Assembly: GCA_900314635.1 (NCBI GenBank)
Contig: OMVY01000012.1
Coordinates: forward strand, 1 to 53,042
From: an uncultured Methanobrevibacter sp.
GTDB taxonomy: Archaea; Methanobacteriota; Methanobacteria; Methanobacteriales; Methanobacteriaceae
Reading direction: 5' to 3'
DNA length: 53,042 bases
The position numbers and the translations under genes are program-made. Of this stretch, positions 9,151-17,770 are shown one piece after another (positions within the stretch are counted from its first letter, which is position 1; each line of letters opens with the position of its first letter). Under the pieces are notes generated by a model. That model searched no databases. It had not been told where the DNA came from and saw only the letters and a program-made list of their open reading frames with translations.

Positions 9151-9528
9151 ATGTGTGAAGAAAAATTAACCTTGGAAAAAATAATAGATGAAGAAAATAA
9201 AAAAATAGAAGAAAAATATGAAAAAGCAGAAAGCCTTATAGAACTCTTCCCATCATGGAAAGTGCATAATACTACAGAAATAGATTATGAAACAGCTAAA
9301 TTAATGGACTTGAGAAGAAAAAAGAAAAGCCAGATAGACGAACTTAAAAGAGAAATAAGTGATTTGGATTATGAAATAGGATTCAAAATGGGAGTAGAGG
9401 AAGGTGAAATCAATGTAAATTATGAAATAGCACATGAATTATTAAAAGAAGATTATCCTCTAAATGAAATATCCACTATGACTAATTTAACAACAGAACA
9501 AGTAAAACAATTAGTCCAAACCATCTAA
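9151..9528 (+). CDS. Small coiled-coil protein with helical C-terminus
   Basis: The product is 125 residues, starting MCEEKLTLEKIIDEENKKIE. Glu/Lys-rich heptads across residues 1-80 predict coiled coil. The C-terminal segment LNEISTMTNLTTEQVKQL looks like the short helical tail seen at the end of Rpn/PD-(D/E)XK transposase-family nucleases, but the nuclease domain is absent. It could therefore be a remnant or an independent small protein. A textbook AGGTGATTAAA site selects the ATG at 9151 over the GTG nine bases earlier. It stands alone beside the defence island. Confidence 0.6.
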   Translation: MCEEKLTLEKIIDEENKKIEEKYEKAESLIELFPSWKVHNTTEIDYETAKLMDLRRKKKSQIDELKREISDLDYEIGFKMGVEEGEINVNYEIAHELLKEDYPLNEISTMTNLTTEQVKQLVQTI

Positions 9529-9637
9529 AATTTTATCAAAATTAATCTTAGCCTGATTATAATCTGCTCATGTCATCATCTAATAAAAAATTAATACTAC
9601 AAACAACAAACTAATTAAATAAAACAAGGTGGTTGAT

Positions 9638-10147
9638 ATGGAAACTAAGAATTTAGCAATTATATGTGTGGCAATTATTATTTGTGTGGCCATTATAGCT
9701 GCTGCATTTGTCATGGTAAACAATAACTCCAATGATGATGTTGTAGTAGTTAATGAAACCAATGAATCCAGTGATTCTAGTGTAAATGAAACATCTTCCA
9801 GCAGTAGTGATTCATCAAGTGCTGAACTTGGATCCCGTGAGAATCCTAAGACTGAAATAGATTATAATAATGGACATGACGGTGAGCTCAACCCAAACTA
9901 TGGAGATTATTATGTATTAGATGGCGGTCTTTTCCGTGATGATAATGAATATCTTGGAGGAGCAGGAACATATACATTCATAAGCGGAGATGATCAGGAT
10001 GGAAAACATAGTTATATAACTGGAGTATGGTATGGTAAGTGCAAGGATCATGGATGGGTTGAATTGAATTCAGACAAGCATTGTCCTATATGTGCTGAAA
10101 AAGGCATGGACGCAAGAGTATACAAAGGCACAACATATCAGGCATGA
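9638..10147 (+). CDS. Membrane-anchored surface protein with C-terminal zinc-ribbon-like motif
   Basis: An N-terminal hydrophobic helix (about residues 5-28) is followed by an Asn/Ser-rich linker with SSSSSDSSS, the usual stalk of methanogen surface proteins. The outer domain contains DYNNGHDGELNPNYGDYYV and a C-terminal CKDHGWVEL...CPICAEKGM segment with four possible Cys/His ligands. The protein is likely anchored in the membrane facing outside. Function is unknown. AGGTGG precedes the ATG at 9638. A candidate zinc site outside the cell is unusual and could instead be disulfides. Confidence 0.65.
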   Translation: METKNLAIICVAIIICVAIIAAAFVMVNNNSNDDVVVVNETNESSDSSVNETSSSSSDSSSAELGSRENPKTEIDYNNGHDGELNPNYGDYYVLDGGLFRDDNEYLGGAGTYTFISGDDQDGKHSYITGVWYGKCKDHGWVELNSDKHCPICAEKGMDARVYKGTTYQA

Positions 10148-10377
10148 ATATAATATTTTAAAAATTTTTATTTTTTTTTAAATTTAAAGTTTTTTTAAGC
10201 TTTAAATTATCTTTTTTTAATTTAAAACTTTATTAATAATCCTTATATAAATTTTATAAGCCTTTTTTTATTAAATATATGAAAAATAGTAGTTAATAGA
10301 AATAGTAATTTATTAGAAAAATAGCAGTTAATTAGAAAAAATAAAAAAATAAAAAAAGAATAAAATTTTAAAAAAGA

Positions 10378-11058
10378 CTATAAAGAACCATAAAGCTCTT
10401 CATACTCTTTAATACCGGAATATAAAGCTTCTTTTCCCTTGTCATCAATCTCTGTAAGAGTATTGTCCAGAAGTGAAGAGTATTCCAGTCGCATCTTGTC
10501 CTCTGTTTCGCTTTCAGCTCTTTGTTTAAGAGTATTCACAAAGTTTTCAAAATCTTCTATGAATTTTTCGTCTTTGTTGCCAAGGGCGTCTTTATAGCAT
10601 TCTTTTTCAATATCTTCAATGTTCTTTTCAATAAAGGCAGTCCAGTCTGGCTGTTCAATAAGCTCCACATCATCTATTGCCTTGTCTTTATAGACCTTGA
10701 AGAATTCATTCAGCTTTTCACTGCTGCCTGCATGAATCAGGGCCATCTGAGCGAACTGGATGATTTTCTTATATTCGGAAATCTCCATGTCCACAGGAAG
10801 CAGTCCCTTTCTATAAGGGCCGTATGCTTCAACAGCAGCTTCCTTTGCAGAATAATATTCTTCCCTGTTGTCTGTTGGGAAATTGAATGCTACTTCGGCA
10901 ATGTCGAAGATGCTCTCATTTGTGATGGCAAGATCTTCCACCATGCATTGATGATCTTCATCGAATTCACTGCTCATGCACAGGTATTGAGTCTTGTCTT
11001 CATCATTCAAAAATTCAACTTCTATAATATAGGTTTCAATCCAGTCTGCTGGATCCAT
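10378..11058 (-). CDS. Hypothetical acidic helical protein
   Basis: A 226-residue soluble protein, strongly acidic (many Glu and Asp) and predicted mostly helical, starting MDPADWIETYIIEVEFLNDE. No signal peptide, membrane helix or catalytic motif is visible, and I do not recognise the family. It has its own intergenic regions on both sides, and the upstream region shows AT-rich promoter-like DNA. The plus-strand frame 10522-11082 mirrors it and was discarded because this strand has normal acidic and aromatic composition for the genome. Confidence 0.6.
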   Translation of the reverse strand: MDPADWIETYIIEVEFLNDEDKTQYLCMSSEFDEDHQCMVEDLAITNESIFDIAEVAFNFPTDNREEYYSAKEAAVEAYGPYRKGLLPVDMEISEYKKIIQFAQMALIHAGSSEKLNEFFKVYKDKAIDDVELIEQPDWTAFIEKNIEDIEKECYKDALGNKDEKFIEDFENFVNTLKQRAESETEDKMRLEYSSLLDNTLTEIDDKGKEALYSGIKEYEELYGSL

Positions 11059-11384
11059 ATGAGTTCTTTGGATTTTTTTTAATATTATAAAACATTCACC
11101 CCTTTATTGTACTAATATTGTATATATTTTTTAATTGTATTGAATTTAACTTTGTTCAAAAAAATTCTCATATTTTTTTATTTTCGAACATAAATTAATC
11201 TTTTCAATTAATATTAAATATATTTTTTTTTAGATTACTTAATTGTTTCTCCACTTTTTGTATAGTTAGTTTTATTATCAAAAATTTTAATAATGATAAC
11301 TTATACATTTTATTTTGTAAGAGATTATTCATATACTTAATTATGGACAAAACTAATATAAAGTTTATAGTTTAACTATATTCG

Positions 11385-11570
11385 GGTTGGTTATATATCT
11401 TTTTATATAATTGGCTTTTATTAGGTGCTCTTAGCATGGGGGGAAAGCCATATAGTAAAATGATATATCTTCTTTAGAAGAAAATAGTGGTTTTTTAAAA
11501 TCGCCATTGTAGGGGTCGGTTATTAATTTTGTTTGTAATGGAAGAATAATCAAAAACTTTTCTTTTTTTT
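11385..11570 (+). ncRNA. Candidate structured RNA
   Basis: In otherwise very AT-rich DNA this stretch has G-rich patches and successive hairpins: TTATATA/TATATAA (11391-11410); GGCTTT/AAAGCC (11413-11449) enclosing TGCT/AGCA; CTTCT/AGAAG (11469-11480); and ATAGTGG with CCATTGT via two G-U pairs (11484-11510). A TATA-like AATATAAAG/TTTATAG stretch lies about 25 bases before 11385, and an eight- to nine-T run near 11563-11571 could terminate it. No coding frame fits. It does not look like tRNA, SRP RNA or RNase P RNA. Confidence 0.4.
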
Positions 11571-11629
11571 TAAAATATTTTTTAAAATTCTATCTCATTT
11601 TTAAAATCAGCATTGGATCATAAGCTTGA

Positions 11630-11790
11630 TGCTAGGATAAGATTCTAATTTTTTTAAAAGTTATTTTTTTTAAGGTTAGGATTCTATTTTTTTTAAAAAT
11701 TTAGTTTATTTTTTAGATTAAGCTTCTATTTTTTTTAAAAAATTTATTTTATATCAAATTAAGAGTCTATTTTTTAAAAAACATTCATTT
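11630..11790. repeat. Degenerate T-rich tandem repeat, about four units of roughly 40 bp
   Basis: Four copies of a pattern like GATTCTATTTTTTTTAAAAA recur at about 40-base spacing just downstream of the candidate RNA. Each holds a T8 run flanked by A runs, so the block may act as serial termination signals on the plus strand. Confidence 0.6.
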
Positions 11791-11912
11791 TAATGTGAGC
11801 AAATAAAAACAAGACTTCTAAGGGAATATTTTTAATGAAAAAGGTTAAAAAAAGCAGTAAATTAAAAAAAATCGGAGAATAATATGCAAGGTTAAAAACA
11901 ACTATGTAAAAA

Positions 11913-11933
11913 GGGGGGGGGTATTAGTAATAC
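11913..11933. repeat. G9 tract abutting a perfect inverted repeat
   Basis: Nine G residues (11913-11921) are followed at once by GTATTA-G-TAATAC (11921-11933). Homopolymeric G of this length stands out strongly in this base composition. It lies in non-coding DNA about 350 bases before the Nim-like gene. Confidence 0.85.
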
Positions 11934-11939
11934 ATATTA

Positions 11940-12289
11940 TTCTCTTAGACAATTATTTGTTTTAATGATATATAAATATTCATTTTTTTAAATAACAAAT
12001 GAAAATTATCCTTTTATTATACACTTGACTTTTTTATGAAGATTCTTCATAAAAATAATTAATTTTAATTGTTTGTTAATTAAATATTCAAAAAAATGAA
12101 CGAAATAATAATAACTGCTTTTTTTCATTTTAAAAAAGTAAAAATGAAAATTTTAATATTATTTCAATCATAAATAGAATAATGTTTATAATGAATTTAT
12201 CAAAAGTAATATTTATGCAGAAAAATAAAAGAAATGATTACTATTGAATTTAATAACAATGCCAACAAAATTTATAAAGAATGATTGAA
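11940..12289. other. AT-rich intergenic stretch before the Nim-like gene
   Basis: No gene is seen. Several TATA-like segments occur, the closest being TTTATAAAG ending about ten bases before the Nim-like start, which would make a leaderless or nearly leaderless transcript if used. Confidence 0.4.
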
Positions 12290-12766
12290 ATGTTCAGGGA
12301 AGTAGCTAGAGTAAAACAAAAATTATCAGATGAAGAATGCATGGAAATATTGAAAAGCGAGCCTAGAGGAGTTCTTTCCCTAATAGGAGATGATGACTAT
12401 CCATACGGCATGCCAATGAATTTCCTATATATTCCAGAGGACAATGCCATATATTTCCATGGAGGAAGAAAAGGCCATAAGATCGATGCAATCAGGAAAA
12501 ACAACAAGGCGTCATTCTGCACATATGATTCCGGATTCAAAAAGCCAGGAGAATGGTCATTGAATATAAAAAGCGTGATAGCCTTCGGAAGGATTGAAAT
12601 GATCGATGACATGGGAGAAACTGAAAGAATCAGCAGGCTTTTAAGCTACAAGTTTACAGACGACGAGGATTATATTGAATCTGAAATAAAAAATTTTTTG
12701 AAAAGTACATTGTGTTTTGCCTTAAAGATAGAACACCTGACTGGAAAGATAGTTAATGAATCCTAG
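12290..12766 (+). CDS. Pyridoxamine 5'-phosphate oxidase-family (Nim-like) flavoprotein
   Basis: The sequence MFREVARVKQKLSDEECMEIL, then RGVLSLIGDDDYPYGMPMNF and AIYFHGGRKGHKIDAI, follows the NimA/FMN-binding split-barrel pattern throughout about 158 residues. Family members bind FMN or heme and some reduce nitroimidazoles; the substrate here is unknown. The start at 12290 matches the family's usual MFREM-type start; an ATG three codons upstream is possible. Cytosolic and monocistronic, followed by a T-rich repeat block. Confidence 0.85.
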   Translation: MFREVARVKQKLSDEECMEILKSEPRGVLSLIGDDDYPYGMPMNFLYIPEDNAIYFHGGRKGHKIDAIRKNNKASFCTYDSGFKKPGEWSLNIKSVIAFGRIEMIDDMGETERISRLLSYKFTDDEDYIESEIKNFLKSTLCFALKIEHLTGKIVNES

Positions 12767-12930
12767 TCTTTTTTTCTTTAATTATCGCTTTTTTATTTAG
12801 TCTTTTTTTCTTTAATTATCTCTTTTTTTCCATTAGTTTTTCCTTTAATTATCTTTTTTTATCATAGTTTTTTCATTGATTATTCCTTTTTCCTAGTCTT
12901 TAATTATCTCTTTTTTTTAATGTTCAATTC
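12767..12930. repeat. T-rich tandem repeat after the Nim-like gene
   Basis: About five degenerate units built on CTTTAATTATC plus T6-T8 begin right at the stop codon. On the plus strand this is a series of T-tracts, the signal for intrinsic termination in archaea, so it probably serves as the terminator. Confidence 0.65.
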
Positions 12931-13054
12931 TACATTTTTAAAAAAATTTCTTTTTTATCAAATTTGAAAAAATCTTAAATAAATAAATAACAAAAATATA
13001 ACCAACTAAATGATTAAATAAACAATTACTTTCTTATATATAAAGGTGAAGATA

Positions 13055-14833
13055 ATGAAAATCAATAAGGTTTTAGTAATCCTGCTTATTTCAATTCTGC
13101 TTTTTTCATCTGTGTCTCCTCTTTCAGCAGATGATGACAGAAGCTATACCATAGATGATGCCATTATCAATCTTACAGTTGAAAAAAGCGGGCTGCTTCA
13201 TGTTGATGAAGCCTATTTGTATTCCTTTGACGGCGAGTTCAACGGTGTATACAGGGACATACCCCTTAAATCCGGAGAAAGGGTCCGCAATGTCAAAGTC
13301 ACTGCAGAAGGAGCATATCCTGTTCTTCAAGAAACTGATGACAGCGGAGAGAAACGCTTGAAGATCTATTTATATGCAGACAAGGCCCATACCCGAAAGA
13401 TTAAAGACTGCAAAGTAAAGATTCACATCAGCTATGACATGGAGAATGTTGTAACCCTCTTCAATGATGTTGGAGGCCTCCAGTACAAGCTATGGGGTGA
13501 CGAGTGGGATGTTGGAGTCGGACATGTGAAGGCTGTGGTCAGCATGCCTGGTGATAAGAACAACACATACTATTTAAATCCAAGCGAGTACAACAAGACC
13601 AGCTCCATGAAGGGCGACACATTAACAGCCGAGACCACTTCAATTCCAAAAGGAGAATTCTATGAATTGCTTCTCCTCATGCCTTTAAGCGATTTCGACA
13701 GCGATGCCCCATATGCAAAGCATGTGGATAAAAACGGAAGGGCCATGATTGAGAAGAACCTTGAAGACAGCATACAGTCAAGGGCCATGTGGGCGATGTC
13801 ATTCATAGCACTTGCACTTCTCTCACTTCTAAGCCCTATAATTGCAGTATTCGTATACCTGAGATATGGAAGGGAGCCTGAAGTTGCATACGAGGGAATA
13901 TATGAAAGGGACCTTCCAACAGATGACCCTCCTGTCTTCATCAATGCGATGATGAAATCACACGGGCTTGGAGATCCCGACATGGAAGGATTCCAGGCAA
14001 CGCTTCTTGACCTGATTGACAGAAAGGTGATCTCCCTTGACGTTCAAGCAGGGGATTTCAGCACAAAGGATTTGATATTGAAATTCGAAAGAGATGACCT
14101 CAAGGATTTGAAGAGGTATGAGAGAAACCTTTACAACATGCTCTACTCCCTCTCAGACGGAGGAGTATTGAACATGTCAGAACTTGACTCCAAGCTCTCA
14201 AGCGAGTCAAAGGGAAAATGGTTCATGGGGGAGCTTGACAATTTCTACGAGTCTGCAAAGTCAGAATATCTTTCAGAAGAAACAGTAAATAGATACTTCA
14301 ACAACCGCGGAAGCGATATCACAATGTTTCTTGCCTTTGGAGGAATAGTCATGGCTGCAATCATGCTCTTCCTCGGATTCACCACCAATCTGAAAGCGGG
14401 AATATATGTGTTGGCTGGCGGAGCATTCCTCTTAGTGTTCTCAATTGCCTTAATATTCCTTCCTGATGACATCTTCGGACAATGGACTCCTGAGGGAAGA
14501 GTCTTCTATCTCAAATGGAAGAACTTCAAGAAGTTCCTGCAGGACAACAGCCTCATCAAGGAGCACGCTCCTGATTCCATTGTCGTGTGGAAGAAGTATC
14601 TTATTTATGGAACAGCTCTTGGAATAGCCGACGAGGTTTATGAGTCCATGAAGATGAAGATACCTGATTATGCTGATTATGATGACAGTGTATTGGTTTA
14701 TCACTATTATGGAGGTTATCATATGATGCACACCGCATATGATACCGGATATTCAGCTGCCAATCCTTCTGACTCCAGCGGTTTCGGAGGACTCGGCGGA
14801 GGTTCCGGCGGTGGTGGTGGAGGAGCTTTCTAG
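13055..14833 (+). CDS. DUF2207 domain membrane protein
   Basis: A signal peptide (MKINKVLVILLISILLFSS) is followed by the extracytoplasmic DUF2207 domain with SYTIDDAIINLTVEKSGLLHVDE and YRDIPLKSGE. Hydrophobic segments lie near residues 250-275 and 425-470, with a cytoplasmic region between. The C-terminus is a Gly-rich tail (GGLGGGSGGGGGGAF), typical of this family. Function of the family is unknown, and it is presumed membrane-bound. AAGGTGAAGATA before the ATG at 13055 contains the GTG of an apparent longer frame, so the ATG is preferred. Its codon use is richer in C/G-ending codons than the defence island. Confidence 0.88.
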   Translation: MKINKVLVILLISILLFSSVSPLSADDDRSYTIDDAIINLTVEKSGLLHVDEAYLYSFDGEFNGVYRDIPLKSGERVRNVKVTAEGAYPVLQETDDSGEKRLKIYLYADKAHTRKIKDCKVKIHISYDMENVVTLFNDVGGLQYKLWGDEWDVGVGHVKAVVSMPGDKNNTYYLNPSEYNKTSSMKGDTLTAETTSIPKGEFYELLLLMPLSDFDSDAPYAKHVDKNGRAMIEKNLEDSIQSRAMWAMSFIALALLSLLSPIIAVFVYLRYGREPEVAYEGIYERDLPTDDPPVFINAMMKSHGLGDPDMEGFQATLLDLIDRKVISLDVQAGDFSTKDLILKFERDDLKDLKRYERNLYNMLYSLSDGGVLNMSELDSKLSSESKGKWFMGELDNFYESAKSEYLSEETVNRYFNNRGSDITMFLAFGGIVMAAIMLFLGFTTNLKAGIYVLAGGAFLLVFSIALIFLPDDIFGQWTPEGRVFYLKWKNFKKFLQDNSLIKEHAPDSIVVWKKYLIYGTALGIADEVYESMKMKIPDYADYDDSVLVYHYYGGYHMMHTAYDTGYSAANPSDSSGFGGLGGGSGGGGGGAF

Positions 14834-15397
14834 CTTCTTCCTTTTTTTATTTTTTTATAATTTCTTTTTGAGAAAATTAGTTTTTTAAGTTCTTTATTTT
14901 AATATCCGTTTTCAAATGACTCGAGTTTTAACTCTTTTTTTAGAATAAAATTAGTTTTTTAAGTGATTTTTTTATTTTTTAAAAAGTTCAATTTTGCATG
15001 GAAATATAGAAAAAAATAGGTTTTTAAAATTGAATAATGATAAATTTGTAAAACAAATTTTAACATATCCCTACTCAACAAATCTAATTACAGGTTGGCA
15101 TTTGCCACCAAACATCCTAAGATGTTTGATAATATTTTAAATATCATAATATATGAATGTTATTATTTGACCTAATTTTAACTTATTCTGGTTTACTATT
15201 TATAACTATACATAATTTTTACAAGTTTAAATCAATTTTACAAGTCAATAATAATTTTATAAATTAATTGTAATAATTTTAGTTTGTTATAGTTAAAATA
15301 AAGCATTTTTAGCAAAGTTTAAATATTAGGATAAACAACAATTCTATCAAGAAGAAATTTTCGCAGGTTTTGGGTTTAAAAAATATGATGTGATAAT
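14834..15397. other. Intergenic region with two adjacent hairpins
   Basis: No coding frame is seen. At 15093-15109 GG-T-TGGCA pairs with TGCCACC around a two-base loop, and at 15110-15127 AAACATC pairs with GATGTTT around CTAA. The two sit side by side about 270 bases before the HEPN gene. They could be a processed leader, a protein site or the end of a transcript; no T-run follows directly. Confidence 0.5.
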
Positions 15398-15820
15398 ATG
15401 CAAAATATTGAAAAAAGCCCTCAGTACGATTTGTATCGTTTGACTAAAAATTTATACTTAAATAAGGAAAAACTCGTACCTGAAAATGCTGATATGCGAT
15501 GTGTAAAAAGCACAATTATAAATAGAGCTTATTATAGTTCTTATTCATTAGCATCAGTATGGCTAAACTATAATTTTGATTTTCAAATCAAACCTCCTAA
15601 AAAATTTAAAAATTATAGACCCTTTGTTTCAGGACATATACAAGTCTTAAAAGCTCTTTTAAAATATGAAAAGGAGGACACTAATTTATATCTTGGTCGT
15701 CTAAAAAATTTAAGAACTAAAGCAGATTATCATTTGGAATCCAAAATATATGATGATGAAGTCGAGGATGCTTTAGTTTATATGAAAAGAATATTCAATG
15801 ATTTAAAATTTGGTGATTAA
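15398..15820 (+). CDS. HEPN-domain protein, probable RNase toxin
   Basis: This 140-residue all-helical protein shows the HEPN pattern: NRAYYSSYSLASV (residues 42-54) in the first long helix and RTKADYH (106-112) in the later helix, an Arg-x5-His arrangement within the R-x4-6-H signature of HEPN RNases. The gene ends GGT GAT TAA, and this GGTGAT serves as the ribosome binding site of the next gene, whose ATG is one base after the stop, so the two are translationally coupled. HEPN toxins usually pair with an MNT nucleotidyltransferase; none is here. The start ATG follows a GTGATA site. Confidence 0.75.
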   Translation: MQNIEKSPQYDLYRLTKNLYLNKEKLVPENADMRCVKSTIINRAYYSSYSLASVWLNYNFDFQIKPPKKFKNYRPFVSGHIQVLKALLKYEKEDTNLYLGRLKNLRTKADYHLESKIYDDEVEDALVYMKRIFNDLKFGD

Positions 15821-15821
15821 A

Positions 15822-16187
15822 ATGCAGGAAATTCAAGATCAGTCAAGTTGTATATATGAAATGCATTATGATGAAGAATGCTCCTCAAGTACTGGAATAG
15901 CCTCACTTAATGAAAAATTAAGTAATGATGAAAAAATAAATATTTTAATTGATCATTTGGAGCTTCTTTCAAAGAAATATGGTTTGGGAGACGTGAAGTT
16001 CTGGTATGAGCCTTTTTCAGATGGTTATAAAATGTTTTCAGTCCAGATTTGTCCAGATCATAGTGATGACGAGAGGATAGAGGTTCTTGATAAAATTACG
16101 GATGAAATGCGGGATTTTGCAAAAAAGAATAACATGGAACGATTTTTTGCTTACTCATGTGTCCTGTATGATTATGATGTTGAATAA
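15822..16187 (+). CDS. Small acidic partner protein 1 of the HEPN gene
   Basis: This 121-residue acidic protein starts MQEIQDQSSCIYEMHYDEE. An N-terminal Ser/Asp/Glu-rich region precedes a compact alpha/beta-looking domain: INILIDHLELLSKKYGLGDV, KFWYEPFSDGYKMFSVQI and NNMERFFAYSCVLYDYD. I do not recognise the family. Tight coupling to the HEPN gene (one-base gap, shared ribosome binding site) suggests an antitoxin or regulatory partner. The GTG upstream lies inside GGTGAT and was not used. A paralogue follows 23 bases downstream. Confidence 0.65.
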   Translation: MQEIQDQSSCIYEMHYDEECSSSTGIASLNEKLSNDEKINILIDHLELLSKKYGLGDVKFWYEPFSDGYKMFSVQICPDHSDDERIEVLDKITDEMRDFAKKNNMERFFAYSCVLYDYDVE

Positions 16188-16210
16188 GTTTTTAGAAATA
16201 TGGTAGTTTT

Positions 16211-16615
16211 ATGAATGGAATGCATTATGATGAATATTCCTCAAGCACAGAAATATCATCCCAAGAAAATTTAAGTGATAATGAAAAAATAAATATTCTA
16301 ATTGATGAAGATTCCTCAAGTATTGGAATATCATCCCATGAAAAATTAAGTGATGATGAAAAAATAAATATTTTAATTAGTCATTTGACTCTTCTTTCAA
16401 AGAAATATGGCTTAGGAGAAGTGAATTTCTGGTACGAGCCTTTTTCAGACGGTTATAAAAATTTTTCAATCAAGATTTCTCCAGATAAAAGTGCTGATGA
16501 GTTAATAGATCTTCTTTATAAAATTGAAGATGAGATGGAGGATTTTGCAAAAAAGAATAACATGGAAAGATTTTTTGCTTACTCATGTATTCAGTATGAT
16601 TATGATGTTGAATAA
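16211..16615 (+). CDS. Small acidic partner protein 2, paralogue with internal duplication
   Basis: The C-terminal 80 residues match partner 1 closely (LLSKKYGLGEVNFWYEPFSD and KKNNMERFFAYSC in both). Its N-terminal acidic segment is present twice: SSSTEISSQENLSDNEKINI and then SSSIGISSHEKLSDDEKINI. This is a tandem gene duplicate followed by a partial internal duplication. GGTAG lies before the ATG. It ends the short HEPN operon. Retention of both copies suggests that copy number or variant specificity matters, but no function is established. Confidence 0.62.
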   Translation: MNGMHYDEYSSSTEISSQENLSDNEKINILIDEDSSSIGISSHEKLSDDEKINILISHLTLLSKKYGLGEVNFWYEPFSDGYKNFSIKISPDKSADELIDLLYKIEDEMEDFAKKNNMERFFAYSCIQYDYDVE

Positions 16616-16899
16616 TAAAATACGTTTTTTATTTTTCTTACTTTTTTTATCAGGATTTTGATTTATTTAAATTAAAAAGCTGAATAATAATTTTAAATAG
16701 TTTTTCCAAAACTTAATTTTAATCAATGACAATTTCAATATTTTTATATCTTTGCAATATTTTTAAAAATTAACTCGCTTGTATCTATGGATTCCCAATT
16801 TAAATTTTAATTATTTAACTTCTTTATTTTTTACACCTTTTTTTTTAATTTCCCATCGATGTATAAAAATATATAAATGGAGAATTCAAATATAAAAGT
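16616..16899. other. Intergenic with strong TATA box for TrmO
   Basis: The stretch around 16861-16880 contains ATGTATAAAAATATATAAAT, a good TATA box. About 25 bases downstream lies the ATG at 16900 with no clear ribosome binding site, so this message may be leaderless or nearly so. The rest is T-rich terminator-like DNA after the HEPN operon. Confidence 0.45.
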
Positions 16900-17388
16900 A
16901 TGAAAATTGAACTTAATTCCATAGGAACCATCCATTCTCCACACAAAGAGCTTGAAGGAATGCCTATCCAGCCTACAGGCGCCAAGGGAGTCCATGGAGA
17001 AATAGAAATAAAAGATCAATATGCTGCAGGACTCAAGGATATTGAGGGATTCTCACATCTGATACTTATCTACTACTTGCATGAATGCAGGAATGAAGCT
17101 CTTGAGGTAAAGCCATTCATGGATGATGCAACACATGGAGTGTTTGCAACAAGGGCTCCTAAAAGGCCTAATCATATTGGAATGAGCACAGTAAAACTAG
17201 AAGGAGTCGATGGCAATGTTCTCCACATATCCAATGTGGATATTCTAGACGGCACACCTCTTCTTGATATCAAGCCATATGTTCCACAACTGTTTGAAGA
17301 TACAATCGATGAGTTGAGGATAGGCTGGTTTGAGAAGAACCATCACAAGGCTAAAAAGCAGAAAGCAGACGACAGGTTTATTGACTAA
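16900..17388 (+). CDS. trmO: tRNA (N6-threonylcarbamoyladenosine(37)-N6)-methyltransferase TrmO
   Basis: It has the TsaA/TrmO beta-barrel pattern: IGTIHSPHKELEGMPIQPTG at the start, GFSHLILIYYLHEC, TRAPKRPNHIGMSTVKL, and DILDGTPLLDIKPYVP. These segments include the conserved Arg-Pro-Asn and Asp-Gly-Thr-Pro motifs of the SAM-dependent enzyme that methylates t6A37 in tRNA-Thr. At 162 residues it is full length for the short archaeal form. A second, shorter family member lies at 52.2 kb. Archaeal members may have other substrates. Confidence 0.88.
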   Translation: MKIELNSIGTIHSPHKELEGMPIQPTGAKGVHGEIEIKDQYAAGLKDIEGFSHLILIYYLHECRNEALEVKPFMDDATHGVFATRAPKRPNHIGMSTVKLEGVDGNVLHISNVDILDGTPLLDIKPYVPQLFEDTIDELRIGWFEKNHHKAKKQKADDRFID

Positions 17389-17770
17389 ATTTTTTTTATT
17401 TTTTTTAATTTTTTCACTATTTTTAATTGATTTTAATTTGTAATTTCTTCTTCGAATCCTATTTTTACTATTTAAATATATTTTATATTTTTTATAAATG
17501 GTTTACTGTTCTTAAAATAAGGTATATCTTATTAATAAGCTTTTTTATTTGATTTTAAACAATTATTTTTTATATTATAATTTACAAATTAGGATTTACT
17601 TTTAAAAAGTTTTCACTTTTTTGAAAATGAGAATTTGAAAATTTGTTTTAACAGTCAAATATGTAATAATTTTAAATTTTTCAAGAAAGTGCAAGGAGAA
17701 TTATGGAACTGCAGTTTTTTAGTAAACTAAATAAATTACATTTTTTATAATATATAATATGGAGAATAGC
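17389..17770. other. AT-rich intergenic region
   Basis: No gene is recognised. A GCAAGGAGAATTATGG segment near 17688-17705 looks like a ribosome binding site and start, but no useful frame follows; it could be a remnant connected with the decayed Bro-N gene next to it. Confidence 0.35.

Noticed and set aside
10522-11082. 186-codon plus-strand frame opposite the acidic protein
   Set aside because: It is the mirror of the minus-strand gene, Phe/Ile-rich with no domain, and lacks a ribosome binding site.
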